From ATX-6F1 sp943369485 (GTDB taxonomy: Bacteria; Cyanobacteriota; Cyanobacteriia; PCC-6307; Cyanobiaceae), in NCBI GenBank assembly GCA_943369485.1, contig CALRNH020000006.1, positions 1-64,000 on the forward strand: a stretch of 64,000 bases of DNA, given 5' to 3'. Below, in pieces: positions 25,333 to 33,323 of the stretch; positions within the stretch are counted from its first letter, which is position 1; each line of letters starts with the position of its first letter. The notes under the pieces are model-generated. The model was not told the origin of the DNA. It saw only the letters and a list, made by a program, of their open reading frames with translations, and did no database searches. Position numbers and translations under genes: made by a program.

Positions 25333-25445
25333 GGGGAGTCGCGGTTGTGCGTGCTGGCACCCTAGGTGTGGTGCCTGCTGGGGCCCCGGGCTGCGGCCAC
25401 GCGCCAGAATGACTGACACCAGATCCCTGCTGCCCGGCCCCTCTT

Positions 25446-25571
25446 TTGAAATTTCTTCGCTCCACCCTGTTACCCGCCGTGATCGTGCTGCTGTTCGGCC
25501 TGGCCCTGCTCGCCGTCAGTGCCCGCATCTGGCTGCCCAGTGACATGGCCGCTCCGGCGCCGATCGCCTAG
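25446..25571 (+). CDS. Putative 41-residue single-helix membrane peptide
   Basis: TTG 25446 opens a 41-codon frame with a basic N-terminus (KFLRS), one strong hydrophobic helix (TLLPAVIVLLFGLALLAVS) and a short tail (ARIWLPSDMAAPAPIA). The amphiphilic arrangement and positive-inside N-terminus look like a real small membrane protein, as are common in photosynthetic complexes. I do not recognise a named family. GTG codons inside the helix could be alternative starts. It lies between the divergent AmpG-like gene and the HEAT-repeat gene. Confidence 0.5.
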   Translation: MKFLRSTLLPAVIVLLFGLALLAVSARIWLPSDMAAPAPIA

Positions 25572-25641
25572 GTCCCCACAGGCCTGAACGCTGGGAGGGT
25601 GATGAGGGCCTTTCTGACGACGGGCTTTTACGATCGGGGCC

Positions 25642-26457
25642 ATGACGGATTCAACGCCGCCCTTCCCGACGCAGCCCTTCTCGATCAGCCCGCCCGAGCT
25701 GGCGCTGGACCCCGAGATGCTGGCCACTGAGCTGGCGAAGGAGTTGCTCGGCGATCCCCTCGATGAGCTCGATGCACTCGATGATGACCAGATCGATGTG
25801 GCCGCCGAGTGCGACCTGGGCCTGCAACTGCTGAAGGGCGACCACGCCGAGCGGGTTCAGGGCCTGCGCATCTTCTGCGAACACCGGGATCCGCGCGCGA
25901 CCCAGGTGCTGCTGCCCCTGCTGGAGGCCAGTTGCCCGATCGAACGCATGAGCGCCGTCTACGCCCTCGGGCGCAACCCCGACCCCCTGGCGACGGCGCC
26001 CCTGCTGGCCCTGCTCCAGAACGACAGCAACGGCTATGTGCGCAAGGCCGTGGCCTGGAGCCTGGGCAACTATCCCGATGCCCCGGTGCTTGGGCCGCTG
26101 ATCCGAGCCCTGCAGACCGATGTGGCGGCGGTGCGGCTCTGGGCCGCCAGCTCCCTGGCGGATGTGGGGGCCACGGGCCTGGCCAAGGCCGACCAGGCCG
26201 CCGGCCAGCTGCTGCTCAGCCTGCGCATCGACAGTGAACCGGTGGTGCGCAGCAACAGTGCCTGGTCGCTCGGGCGGCTGTACGGCGATCTGGTGGAACC
26301 TCGGCAGCAGGAGCTGGTGGAGGCAATGGTGGCGACCCTGCTGGGCGATGGTGATCCCACCGTGCGAGACGAGGCGCGGGTGGCTCTCGAGCAGCTGGAG
26401 GAGCCCCTGGTGCTGGAGCGGTTGCAGACCCTGATCGAGGACGGGCTGTTCAGTTGA
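25642..26457 (+). CDS. HEAT-repeat protein
   Basis: A 271-residue all-helical protein. After an acidic N-terminal segment (LDELDALDDDQIDVAAE), about five HEAT-type repeats run from residue ~65 to the end (for example MSAVYALGRNPDPLATAPLLALLQ, VRKAVAWSLGNYPDAPVLGPLIRAL, VRLWAASSLADVG, VRSNSAWSLGRL). Relatives include the PBS-lyase HEAT-like proteins of cyanobacteria, but no lyase partner is visible here and a scaffold role is as likely. It may share a transcript with the DUF2997/ycf35 genes 53 bp downstream. Confidence 0.82.
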   Translation: MTDSTPPFPTQPFSISPPELALDPEMLATELAKELLGDPLDELDALDDDQIDVAAECDLGLQLLKGDHAERVQGLRIFCEHRDPRATQVLLPLLEASCPIERMSAVYALGRNPDPLATAPLLALLQNDSNGYVRKAVAWSLGNYPDAPVLGPLIRALQTDVAAVRLWAASSLADVGATGLAKADQAAGQLLLSLRIDSEPVVRSNSAWSLGRLYGDLVEPRQQELVEAMVATLLGDGDPTVRDEARVALEQLEEPLVLERLQTLIEDGLFS

Positions 26458-26510
26458 GCCCGCCAGCGATCCAATCCGGCTAGATTTCTGCACACCTTCC
26501 GGCAACCGGG

Positions 26511-26723
26511 ATGGCCCAGTCCACCATTCGCTTTCGCATCCGGCCTGATGGTCGTGTGGAGGAATTGGTGCAGGGCGTACGCGGCGATGGCTGTGAGCAG
26601 CTCACCGAGCGCATCGAGGCTCGGCTCGGCACGGTGCAGCAGCGCCGCAGCACGTCGGACGCCTACCTCGCCCAGACCATGCCGGTCGAGGCCGTCCAGG
26701 CCAGCTCAGCCACTACCCCTTGA
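26511..26723 (+). CDS. DUF2997 small protein
   Basis: A 70-residue protein with the pattern STIRFRIRPDGRVEELVQGVRGDGCEQLTERIEARLG, which I recognise as DUF2997. The function is unknown. It is followed 12 bp later by ycf35, the combination seen in cyanobacteria and in some firmicute genomes, so a functional link with Ycf35 is likely. Confidence 0.82.
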   Translation: MAQSTIRFRIRPDGRVEELVQGVRGDGCEQLTERIEARLGTVQQRRSTSDAYLAQTMPVEAVQASSATTP

Positions 26724-26735
26724 TCCCGTCGTCTG

Positions 26736-27128
26736 ATGTCGCATTTCAGCACCGTCAAGACCGAGCTCCGCGATCGCCAAGCGCTGGTGGAGGCTCTCCG
26801 GGACCTCGGCCACGACCCCAGCGAAGGCCAGCGGCCCGTGCGTGGCTACCGCGGCCAGACGGTGGTCGCCGATCTGACCCTGCCCCAGGGTGAGGGCGGT
26901 GACATCGGTTTCCGTTGGAACGAGGTCAGCGGCAGTTTTGAGCTGGTCACCGATCTTGATCTCTGGAAGCAGCAGGTGCCCGTGGAGCGCTTCCTGGCCC
27001 AGCTCACCCAGCGTTATGCCTTGCGCTCGATCCTGGCCGCCTCCACCCAGGAGGGCTTCCAAGTGAGTGAGCAGACCCAGCACACCGACGGCAGCATCGA
27101 GTTGGTGGTCACCCGCTGGGACGGCTGA
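26736..27128 (+). CDS. ycf35: Ycf35 / DUF1257 family protein
   Basis: A 130-residue protein with the DUF1257 opening SHFSTVKTELRDRQALVEALRDLGHD and the GDIGFRWNEVSGSFELVTDLDLW block. It is a chloroplast-genome-conserved cyanobacterial gene of unknown function. Its neighbours (DUF2997 upstream by 12 bp, [4Fe-4S] ferredoxin downstream by 5 bp) suggest a small redox or assembly module. Confidence 0.88.
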   Translation: MSHFSTVKTELRDRQALVEALRDLGHDPSEGQRPVRGYRGQTVVADLTLPQGEGGDIGFRWNEVSGSFELVTDLDLWKQQVPVERFLAQLTQRYALRSILAASTQEGFQVSEQTQHTDGSIELVVTRWDG

Positions 27129-27133
27129 GCCAC

Positions 27134-27532
27134 GTGTCCGATCCCGCCCTGGCCTTCTCGGCGGCGGCCGCCCCAAGCCTTGAACCCACGGGTCGTGAAC
27201 CCCTTCTGGGAGGCGCCCTGCGCCAGAAGGCCGTATGGGTGGATGAGGCGGTCTGCATCGGTTGCCGCTACTGCGCTCACGTGGCCAGCAACACCTTCAT
27301 GGTCGAGCCCGACTGGGGCCGCTCCCGGGCCCTGCGCCAGGACGGCGACAGCACTGAGACGATCCAGGAGGCCATCGAAACCTGTCCCGTGGATTGCATC
27401 CATTGGGTGGCCTACGAGGAGCTCGATGGCCTCAACGAGGGCCTGCGCGGTCAGGAGCTCCAGCCCTTGGGCCTCCCCGCCGGCGCCAGGTTCAAGCGCA
27501 CCCTGCCCCGCTCCCATGCGGCGCGGCCATGA
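27134..27532 (+). CDS. Single-cluster [4Fe-4S] ferredoxin
   Basis: A 132-residue protein with one predicted [4Fe-4S] site made by Cys41, Cys44, Cys47 and Cys84 (CIGCRYC ... CPVDC). The surrounding pattern (HVASNTFMVEPDWGRSRALRQDGD, AIETCPVDCIHWV) is that of cyanobacterial and plastid ferredoxins related to the ferredoxin-DnaJ family. N- and C-terminal extensions of ~35 residues flank the core. GTG 27134 follows ycf35 by 5 bp, and the stop overlaps the next gene (ATGA). Confidence 0.9.
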   Translation: MSDPALAFSAAAAPSLEPTGREPLLGGALRQKAVWVDEAVCIGCRYCAHVASNTFMVEPDWGRSRALRQDGDSTETIQEAIETCPVDCIHWVAYEELDGLNEGLRGQELQPLGLPAGARFKRTLPRSHAARP

Positions 27533-28743
27533 GTGCCGTCCCAGGGATGCCCACGCGTCGCTTCGGCCGCACGGAGCTGGCGATGCCTCTGCTCTCGCTT
27601 GGGGGCATGCGCTTTCAGCAGAGCTGGAGCGATCTGGCTCCCGAGGCGATCGGCGCTGAGAGCCAGGCGAACCTGCGGGCCACCCTCGAGAAGGCCGTGG
27701 CCAGCGGTTGTCACCACATCGAAACCGCGCGTGGCTACGGCAGCTCTGAGCGCCAGCTCGGTTCGTTGCTGCCCGATGTGCCCGACCCTCGCCGCATCCT
27801 GCAAAGCAAGCTGTCGGCCCAGGCGGATGCGGCCGCCTTTGAGGCGGAACTGACGGTCAGCTTCGAGCGGCTGGGGGTGGAGCGGCTCGATCTGCTCACC
27901 ATCCATGGCCTCAACCTGCCGGAGCATCTGGAGCAGACCCTGCGACCGGGCGGTTGCCTGGAGGTGGTGCACCGCTGGCAGGAGCGAGGCCGCATCGGCC
28001 ATCTGGGCTTCTCCACCCACGCCCCCTTGGCCCTGATCCTGGAGGCGATCGCCACAGACGCCTTCGATTACGTCAACCTTCATTGGTACTTCATTCGCCA
28101 GGACAACCTCCCGGCGATCGAGTCCGCCATCGCCCATGACATGGGGGTGTTCGTGATCAGCCCCACCGACAAGGGCGGCCACCTGCACACTCCCTCCGAC
28201 CGGCTGCTGGAGCTTTGCGCCCCGCTGCATCCGATTGTTTTCAACGACCTGTTCTGCCTGGCGGCCGAGGGCATCCACACGATCAGCGTGGGGGCCGCGT
28301 GCCCGCAGGATCTCGATCGCCATCTGGAGGCGGTGGCCCTGTTGCCGCGTGCGGCCGAGCTGCTGCCGCCGATTCTCGAGCGGCTGGAGCGGGCGCGCCA
28401 GCAGGCATTGGGATCCGACTGGTTGGCCAGCTGGGAGGAGGGATTGCCCGCCTGGGAGCACACCCCTGGCGAGCTCAATCTGCCGGCGTTGCTCTGGCTG
28501 CACAACCTTTTGGAGGCCTGGGATCTTGAGGGTTTCGTCCGCGCCCGTTACGGCCTCCTGGGCCAGGGAGGCCACTGGTTCCCCGGGGCCAATGCCGACG
28601 CCCTCGATGGTGAGGTGAGCGAGGCCCAGTTGCACGCGGTGCTGGGCGGCAGCCCCTGGGCCGAGCGGATCCCGCCCCTGCTGCGGCGCCTGCGCGCGCG
28701 GGTGGGGGGGCAGGCGGTGCAGCGCCTGATGGCGAGCGATTGA
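27529..28743 (+). CDS. Aldo/keto reductase family protein
   Basis: A 404-residue protein. The N-terminal ~280 residues form an aldo/keto-reductase TIM barrel: RRFGRTELAMPLLSLGGMRFQ, HIETARGYGSSERQLG (the Tyr of the catalytic set) and LDLLTIHGLNLPEHLE (His region). The C-terminal ~110 residues are an extension of the kind found in bacterial AKRs associated with iron-sulfur or ferredoxin proteins, but here it lacks a Cys cluster. ATG 27529 overlaps the ferredoxin stop by 4 nt, so the two proteins are probably translated together and may exchange electrons; that is inference. Confidence 0.88.
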   Translation: MSAVPGMPTRRFGRTELAMPLLSLGGMRFQQSWSDLAPEAIGAESQANLRATLEKAVASGCHHIETARGYGSSERQLGSLLPDVPDPRRILQSKLSAQADAAAFEAELTVSFERLGVERLDLLTIHGLNLPEHLEQTLRPGGCLEVVHRWQERGRIGHLGFSTHAPLALILEAIATDAFDYVNLHWYFIRQDNLPAIESAIAHDMGVFVISPTDKGGHLHTPSDRLLELCAPLHPIVFNDLFCLAAEGIHTISVGAACPQDLDRHLEAVALLPRAAELLPPILERLERARQQALGSDWLASWEEGLPAWEHTPGELNLPALLWLHNLLEAWDLEGFVRARYGLLGQGGHWFPGANADALDGEVSEAQLHAVLGGSPWAERIPPLLRRLRARVGGQAVQRLMASD

Positions 28744-28762
28744 TGGCGAGCCTCGGGGGGCC

Positions 28763-29527
28763 TCAGCCGATCGAACCCAGCGGTTGCTTGGCGGGAACTC
28801 CCACCGGTCGGGGGTAGAGGCGCGGACAGGGGCCCGTCGCCACCAGGGTGAGGGCATGGCGCACGCCGCGATCCCCTGGTAGATCCCGCCGCTCCAACCG
28901 CTCCAGCCGGCCACTCAGCGGTGTCAGGGCCCGATCCAGCGCCTCGGCGTCGCCGGCGCTCCATTGGCCCCGGTAGAGCAGGGCCCGACCCTGGGTCCGC
29001 AGCAGGGGGAGCAGGTATTCCGCCACCACCGGGGCGGTGGCGACCGCCCGGGCCATGGCCAGATCGAAATGGCCTCGGCAGGCCCGTTCCTGGCCTGTGC
29101 GCTCCACCCGCTCGCAGCGCAGCGTCACCCGCTCCGCCAACCCCAGGGCGGCGGTCATCGCCCGCACCGCCTCAGTCTTGCGCCCGACCGAATCCACAAG
29201 GGTGAGGCGGGCCCTGGGCAGGGCGATCGCCACCGCAAGGCCGGGGAAGCCGCCGCCGGTGCCCACGTCGATGCAATCGGGTGCCGCCATGGGGTCGCTC
29301 AGCAGCTCCTGGAGCGGCCAGAGGCTGTCGAACACCTGGGAGATCCAGTAATCGTCGCCCTCCACCAGACGGGTGAGGTTGAGGCGGCCGTTCCAGTCGC
29401 GCAGCTGCTGTTGCAACTGCTGAAACAGGTTCAGCTGCTGCGGATCCGGAGTCCAGCCCAGGGCCTGCCAGAGCCCAGCCGCGGGCTCGCTGGCGCCGGG
29501 GAAGGGAGTACCGGAATCGGCGGGCAT
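28763..29527 (-). CDS. rsmG: 16S rRNA m7G527 methyltransferase RsmG
   Basis: A 254-residue SAM-dependent methyltransferase (GidB). It has LNLTRLVEGDDYWISQVFDSLWPL, the SAM-binding DVGTGGGFPGLAVAIALP, LVDSVGRKTEAV and MARAVATAPVVAEYLLP blocks. It methylates G527 of 16S rRNA, a site linked to streptomycin sensitivity. It is convergent with the aldo/keto reductase (19-bp gap) and divergent from the J-domain gene. Confidence 0.95.
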   Translation of the reverse strand: MPADSGTPFPGASEPAAGLWQALGWTPDPQQLNLFQQLQQQLRDWNGRLNLTRLVEGDDYWISQVFDSLWPLQELLSDPMAAPDCIDVGTGGGFPGLAVAIALPRARLTLVDSVGRKTEAVRAMTAALGLAERVTLRCERVERTGQERACRGHFDLAMARAVATAPVVAEYLLPLLRTQGRALLYRGQWSAGDAEALDRALTPLSGRLERLERRDLPGDRGVRHALTLVATGPCPRLYPRPVGVPAKQPLGSIG

Positions 29528-29584
29528 CCGCTCGGACGGGGACAGTCGTTCTCTCTAGGATCCCGCATACCCGGTCGTTCGCTG

Positions 29585-30184
29585 GTGGCTGGCGGAGAAC
29601 CCACGCGACAGACCCACTACGAGTTGCTGCAGCTGCCCCAGAGCGCTTCGGTGGAGGAGCTGCGGCGGGCGTTCCGAAGCCTGAGCAAGCTTTACCACCC
29701 CGACACCACCAGCCTGCCCGCCGCCGAGGCCAGCGAGTGCTTCCGCCTGTTGCAGGAGGCCTACACCACCCTCAGCGATCCGGCCCGGCGTCAGGCCTAC
29801 GACGACCTCCTGCGTCCCCCCGCCCCACCGAGGCCCGCGCCGGTGCCCTTGCTACGCCGCAGTGAACCGAGGCTCCGGCCCGTACGCCGGGCGTTCTCCA
29901 GTGGCGAGTGGTTTGCCCTGCTGCTGCTCGGATTGGCCCTCTCGGCCAGCCTGATGCTGGGGGTGGGGATGGCCTGGGTGCAGGGCACGGAACTGGTGCG
30001 TCAACCCAGCTGGTGGGGGGAAGCAGCTGCTTCGAACCGGATCCTCAGCGCAGCGGCCCCGGGAGAGCTCCTCCCCGGGGCCGCTGCGGTGCAGAGTGGA
30101 TCACAGCCAGGCGTGAGCTCCGGGAATGCCCACACTCCCCACACCCCAGACGCCTCTCTACAAGCACCCGCTGCCGGCGCTTGA
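29585..30184 (+). CDS. J-domain membrane protein
   Basis: A 199-residue protein with an N-terminal J domain (about residues 10-75: HYELLQLPQSASVEELRRAFRSLS then the HPD motif at 38-40). A Pro/Arg linker follows, then one membrane helix (WFALLLLGLALSASLMLGVGMAW) and a ~75-residue Ala/Ser/Pro tail. J domains stimulate the ATPase of an Hsp70 partner; here the partner would be a DnaK recruited to a membrane. GTG 29585 is chosen as start. Its last 59 nt overlap the DUF3143 gene in another frame. Confidence 0.85.
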   Translation: MAGGEPTRQTHYELLQLPQSASVEELRRAFRSLSKLYHPDTTSLPAAEASECFRLLQEAYTTLSDPARRQAYDDLLRPPAPPRPAPVPLLRRSEPRLRPVRRAFSSGEWFALLLLGLALSASLMLGVGMAWVQGTELVRQPSWWGEAAASNRILSAAAPGELLPGAAAVQSGSQPGVSSGNAHTPHTPDASLQAPAAGA

Positions 30185-30392
30185 GGGCTGGCTGCGGGAG
30201 TTGGGGGGCAGCCAGCAGCGGCAGAACCCCTGCCTCTGGGATCTGCATCAGCCCCAGTGGAGCGCCAGCATCGAGCTGGAGGTGGAGTCCCTGACGGTGC
30301 GCTGGCAGCAGCAGGGTCAGATCAGCGAGCGCCGGTTTCCCTACGGGCTCTCGCGGGCCGATGCCGAAGCGGCGATCCTGGCAGGGCCTTAG
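30126..30392 (+). CDS. DUF3143 protein
   Basis: An 88-residue protein with TPLYKHPLPALEGWLRELGGSQ, then CLWDLHQPQWSASIELEVESLTVRW, and the ending FPYGLSRADAEAAILAGP, which I recognise as DUF3143 (function unknown, cyanobacteria). It overlaps the upstream J-domain gene by 59 nt in a different frame, and converges with bioA (3-bp gap). Confidence 0.85.
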   Translation: MPTLPTPQTPLYKHPLPALEGWLRELGGSQQRQNPCLWDLHQPQWSASIELEVESLTVRWQQQGQISERRFPYGLSRADAEAAILAGP

Positions 30393-30395
30393 CGG

Positions 30396-31691
30396 CTAGA
30401 GCGCCTCAAGAGCCCGGCCGATGCTGCCGTAGCAGTGCTCCAGCTGGGTGTCATCGATGCAGAGGGGCGGCAGCAGGTAGATCACCTGGCCCAGGGGCCT
30501 CAGAAACACCCCTTCGGCCAGGGCCCGGCGCTGTACGACCCGGCCGGCGGGATTGAGGTAGCCGGGGTTCTCCACCACCAGATCAATGGCGGCGATCGTG
30601 CCGATCAGGCGCGGAAAGCGCACCTGGGGACACTGGGCCAGGATCTCCAGGTGGGGTCTGTGACGGGCCTCGAAGCCCTCGAAACGTTCCGGGCTGGCCT
30701 CGAGCAGCGCCAGGCTGGCCAGGGCGGCGGCGCAGCCGAGTGGATTGGCGGTGAAGCTGTGACCGTGCAGGAAGGTGCGCTCGCTGGCGCCCACGAAGCC
30801 TGCGTGCAGCGCCTCGCTGGCCAAGGTGACCCCCATGGGCAGGAAGCCTCCGGTCAGCCCCTTGGAGAGGGTGATCAGGTCGGGCCTGATGCCAGAGCGC
30901 TGGCTCGCGAACAGAGCGCCGGTGCGCCCGAAGCCCGTGAGCACCTCATCGGCGATCAGCAGGGCGCCGGTGGCGCGCACGCGCCGCTCCACCTCGCGCA
31001 GGAAGGATTCCCGCACCATGGCCATGCCAGCGGCCCCCTGCACCAGGGGCTCCAGGATCACGGCCGCAGTGGGGGTCTCCAGCAGCCGCTCCAGGTGCTC
31101 CAGGGCCAGACGCTCGCGCTGCTCCATCCCTTCATCCCCCCACCAGGTGGCCGGCCAGGGGGCGCGAGCCACCTCGAACAGCAGCGCATCGAAGGGCGCC
31201 GTGAACAGGGAGCGGGCCCCCAGGGCCATCGCCCCCACGGTGTCGCCGTGGTAAGCCCCCTCGAAGGCAATCAGTTGCCGCCTGGGCTGCCCCTGGTTGC
31301 GCCACCACTGCCAGGCGATCTTGAGGGCCACCTCCACGGCGGTGGAGCCGTTGTCGGAGAAGAACAGGCGCTCCAGGCCGCTGCGGGCGCTGAGGGCCTC
31401 CGCCAGCTGTTCGGCGGGGGGGTGCCGGAAGTTGGCGAAGATCACCTGCTCAAGTTCCGTGGCCTGGGCCGCCACGGCCGCGGCGATGGAGGGTTCGGCG
31501 TGGCCGTGCAGGGTCACCCACCAGCTGCTGATCGCGTCGATCAACTGGCGGCCGTCGTCCAGCTCAAGAAGGGCGCCCCGGCCGCGCACGGCTCGCAGGG
31601 GTGGATCGGCACTGGCCACCTGGGTGGTGGGGTGCCAGAGGTGGGGATGCCAGCGCTGCGGGGGCAAGGTTGGGCTGGGTTCTACTGACAC
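30396..31691 (-). CDS. bioA: Adenosylmethionine-8-amino-7-oxononanoate aminotransferase
   Basis: A 431-residue PLP enzyme of biotin synthesis (KAPA to DAPA). Class III aminotransferase features: HLWHPTTQ at the start, FSDNGSTAVEVALKIAWQWW, FEGAYHGDTVGAMALGA, LIADEVLTGFGRTG, the PLP lysine in TLSKGLTGGFLPMG, and FLHGHSFTANPLGCAAA. GTG 31691 is chosen; its codon overlaps the TAG stop of the 51-residue gene upstream. Last gene of the bioF-bioK-bioC-bioD-(orf)-bioA run. Confidence 0.95.
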   Translation of the reverse strand: MSVEPSPTLPPQRWHPHLWHPTTQVASADPPLRAVRGRGALLELDDGRQLIDAISSWWVTLHGHAEPSIAAAVAAQATELEQVIFANFRHPPAEQLAEALSARSGLERLFFSDNGSTAVEVALKIAWQWWRNQGQPRRQLIAFEGAYHGDTVGAMALGARSLFTAPFDALLFEVARAPWPATWWGDEGMEQRERLALEHLERLLETPTAAVILEPLVQGAAGMAMVRESFLREVERRVRATGALLIADEVLTGFGRTGALFASQRSGIRPDLITLSKGLTGGFLPMGVTLASEALHAGFVGASERTFLHGHSFTANPLGCAAALASLALLEASPERFEGFEARHRPHLEILAQCPQVRFPRLIGTIAAIDLVVENPGYLNPAGRVVQRRALAEGVFLRPLGQVIYLLPPLCIDDTQLEHCYGSIGRALEAL

Positions 31692-31837
31692 ACCCTGGAG
31701 CGCTGTTCGTTGCCTGTGGCCAGGGGGCCGCAGCTGAACCAGCGGTAGACCCCGACCTCTATGTCGGTGAACAGCACCAGGATGGCGGCGCACAGGGTGA
31801 ACAGGGCCCCGGTCACCAGCAGGTGGGTCTTGCTCAT
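31682..31837 (-). CDS. 51-residue predicted membrane peptide in the biotin operon
   Basis: ATG 31837 to TAG 31682 encodes MSKTHLLVTGALFTLCAAI..., one hydrophobic helix (about residues 6-24), then YRWFSCGPLATGNEQRSRVCQ with two cysteines (36 and 50). Its start overlaps the bioD stop by 3-4 nt (ATGA) and its stop overlaps the bioA start, so it fills the gap between the two genes exactly. Both overlaps and the clear membrane helix argue it is real. I do not recognise a family; similar small proteins next to bioA may exist in other Synechococcus. No biotin role can be assigned. Confidence 0.72.
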   Translation of the reverse strand: MSKTHLLVTGALFTLCAAILVLFTDIEVGVYRWFSCGPLATGNEQRSRVCQ

Positions 31838-32487
31838 GGGGGCAGGTTAGGGCCAGCCTGCAGGCCTTGGCCCAGGGCGCTGGTCCGCCATTGCGCTGCC
31901 AGTGACTCCCGATCGAGGCGCTCAAGGGTGGGCAGCTGGGCCAGCACCGGCGCCCCCGCCAGGGTGTTCAAGGTGGCGGCGTTGTTGGGGTGGGGTGGCC
32001 CGTTGAGCACGATCCCGAGCAGGGGAATCTCCCTTTGGCGAAGGGCCTCCACGGAGAGCAGGGTGTGGTTCAAGGTGCCCAGGCCGCTGCGGGCCACCAG
32101 CAGCACCGGCAGGTTCCAGAGGCGCAGCTGATCGATCTGCATCCAGTCGAGTCGCAGGGGCACCAGCAGCCCTCCGGCCGTCTCCACCACCAGCGGACCA
32201 AGCACCTCGGGCAGTGCCAATTGCTCCGCTTCGATGCGCCGTCCTTCCTGTTCGGCGGCCCAATGGGGCGAGACAGGGGCCTTGAGGCGGTAGGCCTCAG
32301 GCAGCACCCGATCCGTGGACAACCCCAGCAGCTCCCGCACCCGGTCGCTGTCGCCGCCCCCCTCCAGGCCGCATTGCACGGGTTTCCAGTAGGTGGCCCC
32401 CAGCCCCTGGACCAGCAGGGCACTGACCACGGTCTTGCCCACATCGGTGTCGGTGCCGCAGACCACCAGCCGCTCGATCGGCTTCAT
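31834..32487 (-). CDS. bioD: Dethiobiotin synthetase
   Basis: A 217-residue ATP-dependent carboxylase that closes the ureido ring of dethiobiotin. The P-loop is GTDTDVGKT (residues 11-19), with YWKPVQCG and VVETAGGLLVPL following. ATG 32487 overlaps the bioC stop by 4 nt, and the gene's own stop overlaps the 51-residue gene by 3 nt. Confidence 0.95.
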   Translation of the reverse strand: MKPIERLVVCGTDTDVGKTVVSALLVQGLGATYWKPVQCGLEGGGDSDRVRELLGLSTDRVLPEAYRLKAPVSPHWAAEQEGRRIEAEQLALPEVLGPLVVETAGGLLVPLRLDWMQIDQLRLWNLPVLLVARSGLGTLNHTLLSVEALRQREIPLLGIVLNGPPHPNNAATLNTLAGAPVLAQLPTLERLDRESLAAQWRTSALGQGLQAGPNLPP

Positions 32488-33323
32488 GGGGCTCCCCCGA
32501 CCCGCTGCCCCACCAGGATCTGCACCTCCCAACTGAGCACCTTCACATCTCCCTGGGTGGGCCAGTGGGTCTCCAGGGCCCGCATTTCCCCGGCCGAGAG
32601 AGGTTGCACGCGGCTGGCGCCGGCCCCGAGTCCCTTGAGCTCGCGCAGGAAGGCCAGGGCGCTGGGGGCCTGGCGGCTGAACAGCAGCCTCCGGTTGACC
32701 AGCAGCTCCAGCCGGAGATTCGCGATCGCTTGCAACGCCTGGGCCTCGGGCAGGGGCAGGGCGCTGCAGGGCACATTCGCCGCCTGGGCCGCCTGCCGCC
32801 ACTGGCGAAAACTGCCCTCGGTGGGCACCGCCAGCACCAGCCAGCCTCCGGGTTTGAGCGCCCGGCACCACTGATCCAGCCGCGCCCCAGGCTCCTCCAG
32901 CCAGTGAAGGGCGAAACTGGAGGCCAGCAGGGCCGCACCGTCCAGCTCACCCGGCAGACCTCCGTTGAGATCCCAGAGCAGGGATGGAGGCGGTGGGGCG
33001 AGGTCAGCTCCCGCTCGGGCGGGTCGCTCGCCCTGCCGCAGCAGCTCGGCGCAGTGGTCGAGGCGCAGCATGGTGAGCCCAGGGCGCTGGGCCTCCAGGG
33101 CCCTGGCCAGCAGGCCACTGCCCGCCCCCAGATCGGCCGAGGGCCCCTCCGGCAGAGGCAGGTCGCGGCTGAGGCGGCCCAGGCGCCAGGCCACAGCCCT
33201 CTGCAGCAGGGCGAACTGCTCGTAGCGTGGGGCGGTGCGGGCGAAGCGGCGGCGCACCTTCAGTGGGAACGGTTCCGTCGGCTGATGGGGGCTGCCGCCG
33301 GGCTTCGTGAGCAGATCAACCAT
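32484..33323 (-). CDS. bioC: Malonyl-ACP O-methyltransferase BioC
   Basis: A 279-residue SAM-dependent methyltransferase that masks malonyl-ACP as a methyl ester to start pimelate synthesis. It has FARTAPRYEQFALLQRAVAWRL (a BioC-type opening), the SAM-binding DLGAGSGLLARAL, FALHWLEEP and ALKPGGWLVLAVP. Residues ~1-20 may be non-conserved. It overlaps bioK by 8 nt upstream and bioD by 4 nt downstream. Confidence 0.92.
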   Translation of the reverse strand: MVDLLTKPGGSPHQPTEPFPLKVRRRFARTAPRYEQFALLQRAVAWRLGRLSRDLPLPEGPSADLGAGSGLLARALEAQRPGLTMLRLDHCAELLRQGERPARAGADLAPPPPSLLWDLNGGLPGELDGAALLASSFALHWLEEPGARLDQWCRALKPGGWLVLAVPTEGSFRQWRQAAQAANVPCSALPLPEAQALQAIANLRLELLVNRRLLFSRQAPSALAFLRELKGLGAGASRVQPLSAGEMRALETHWPTQGDVKVLSWEVQILVGQRVGGAP

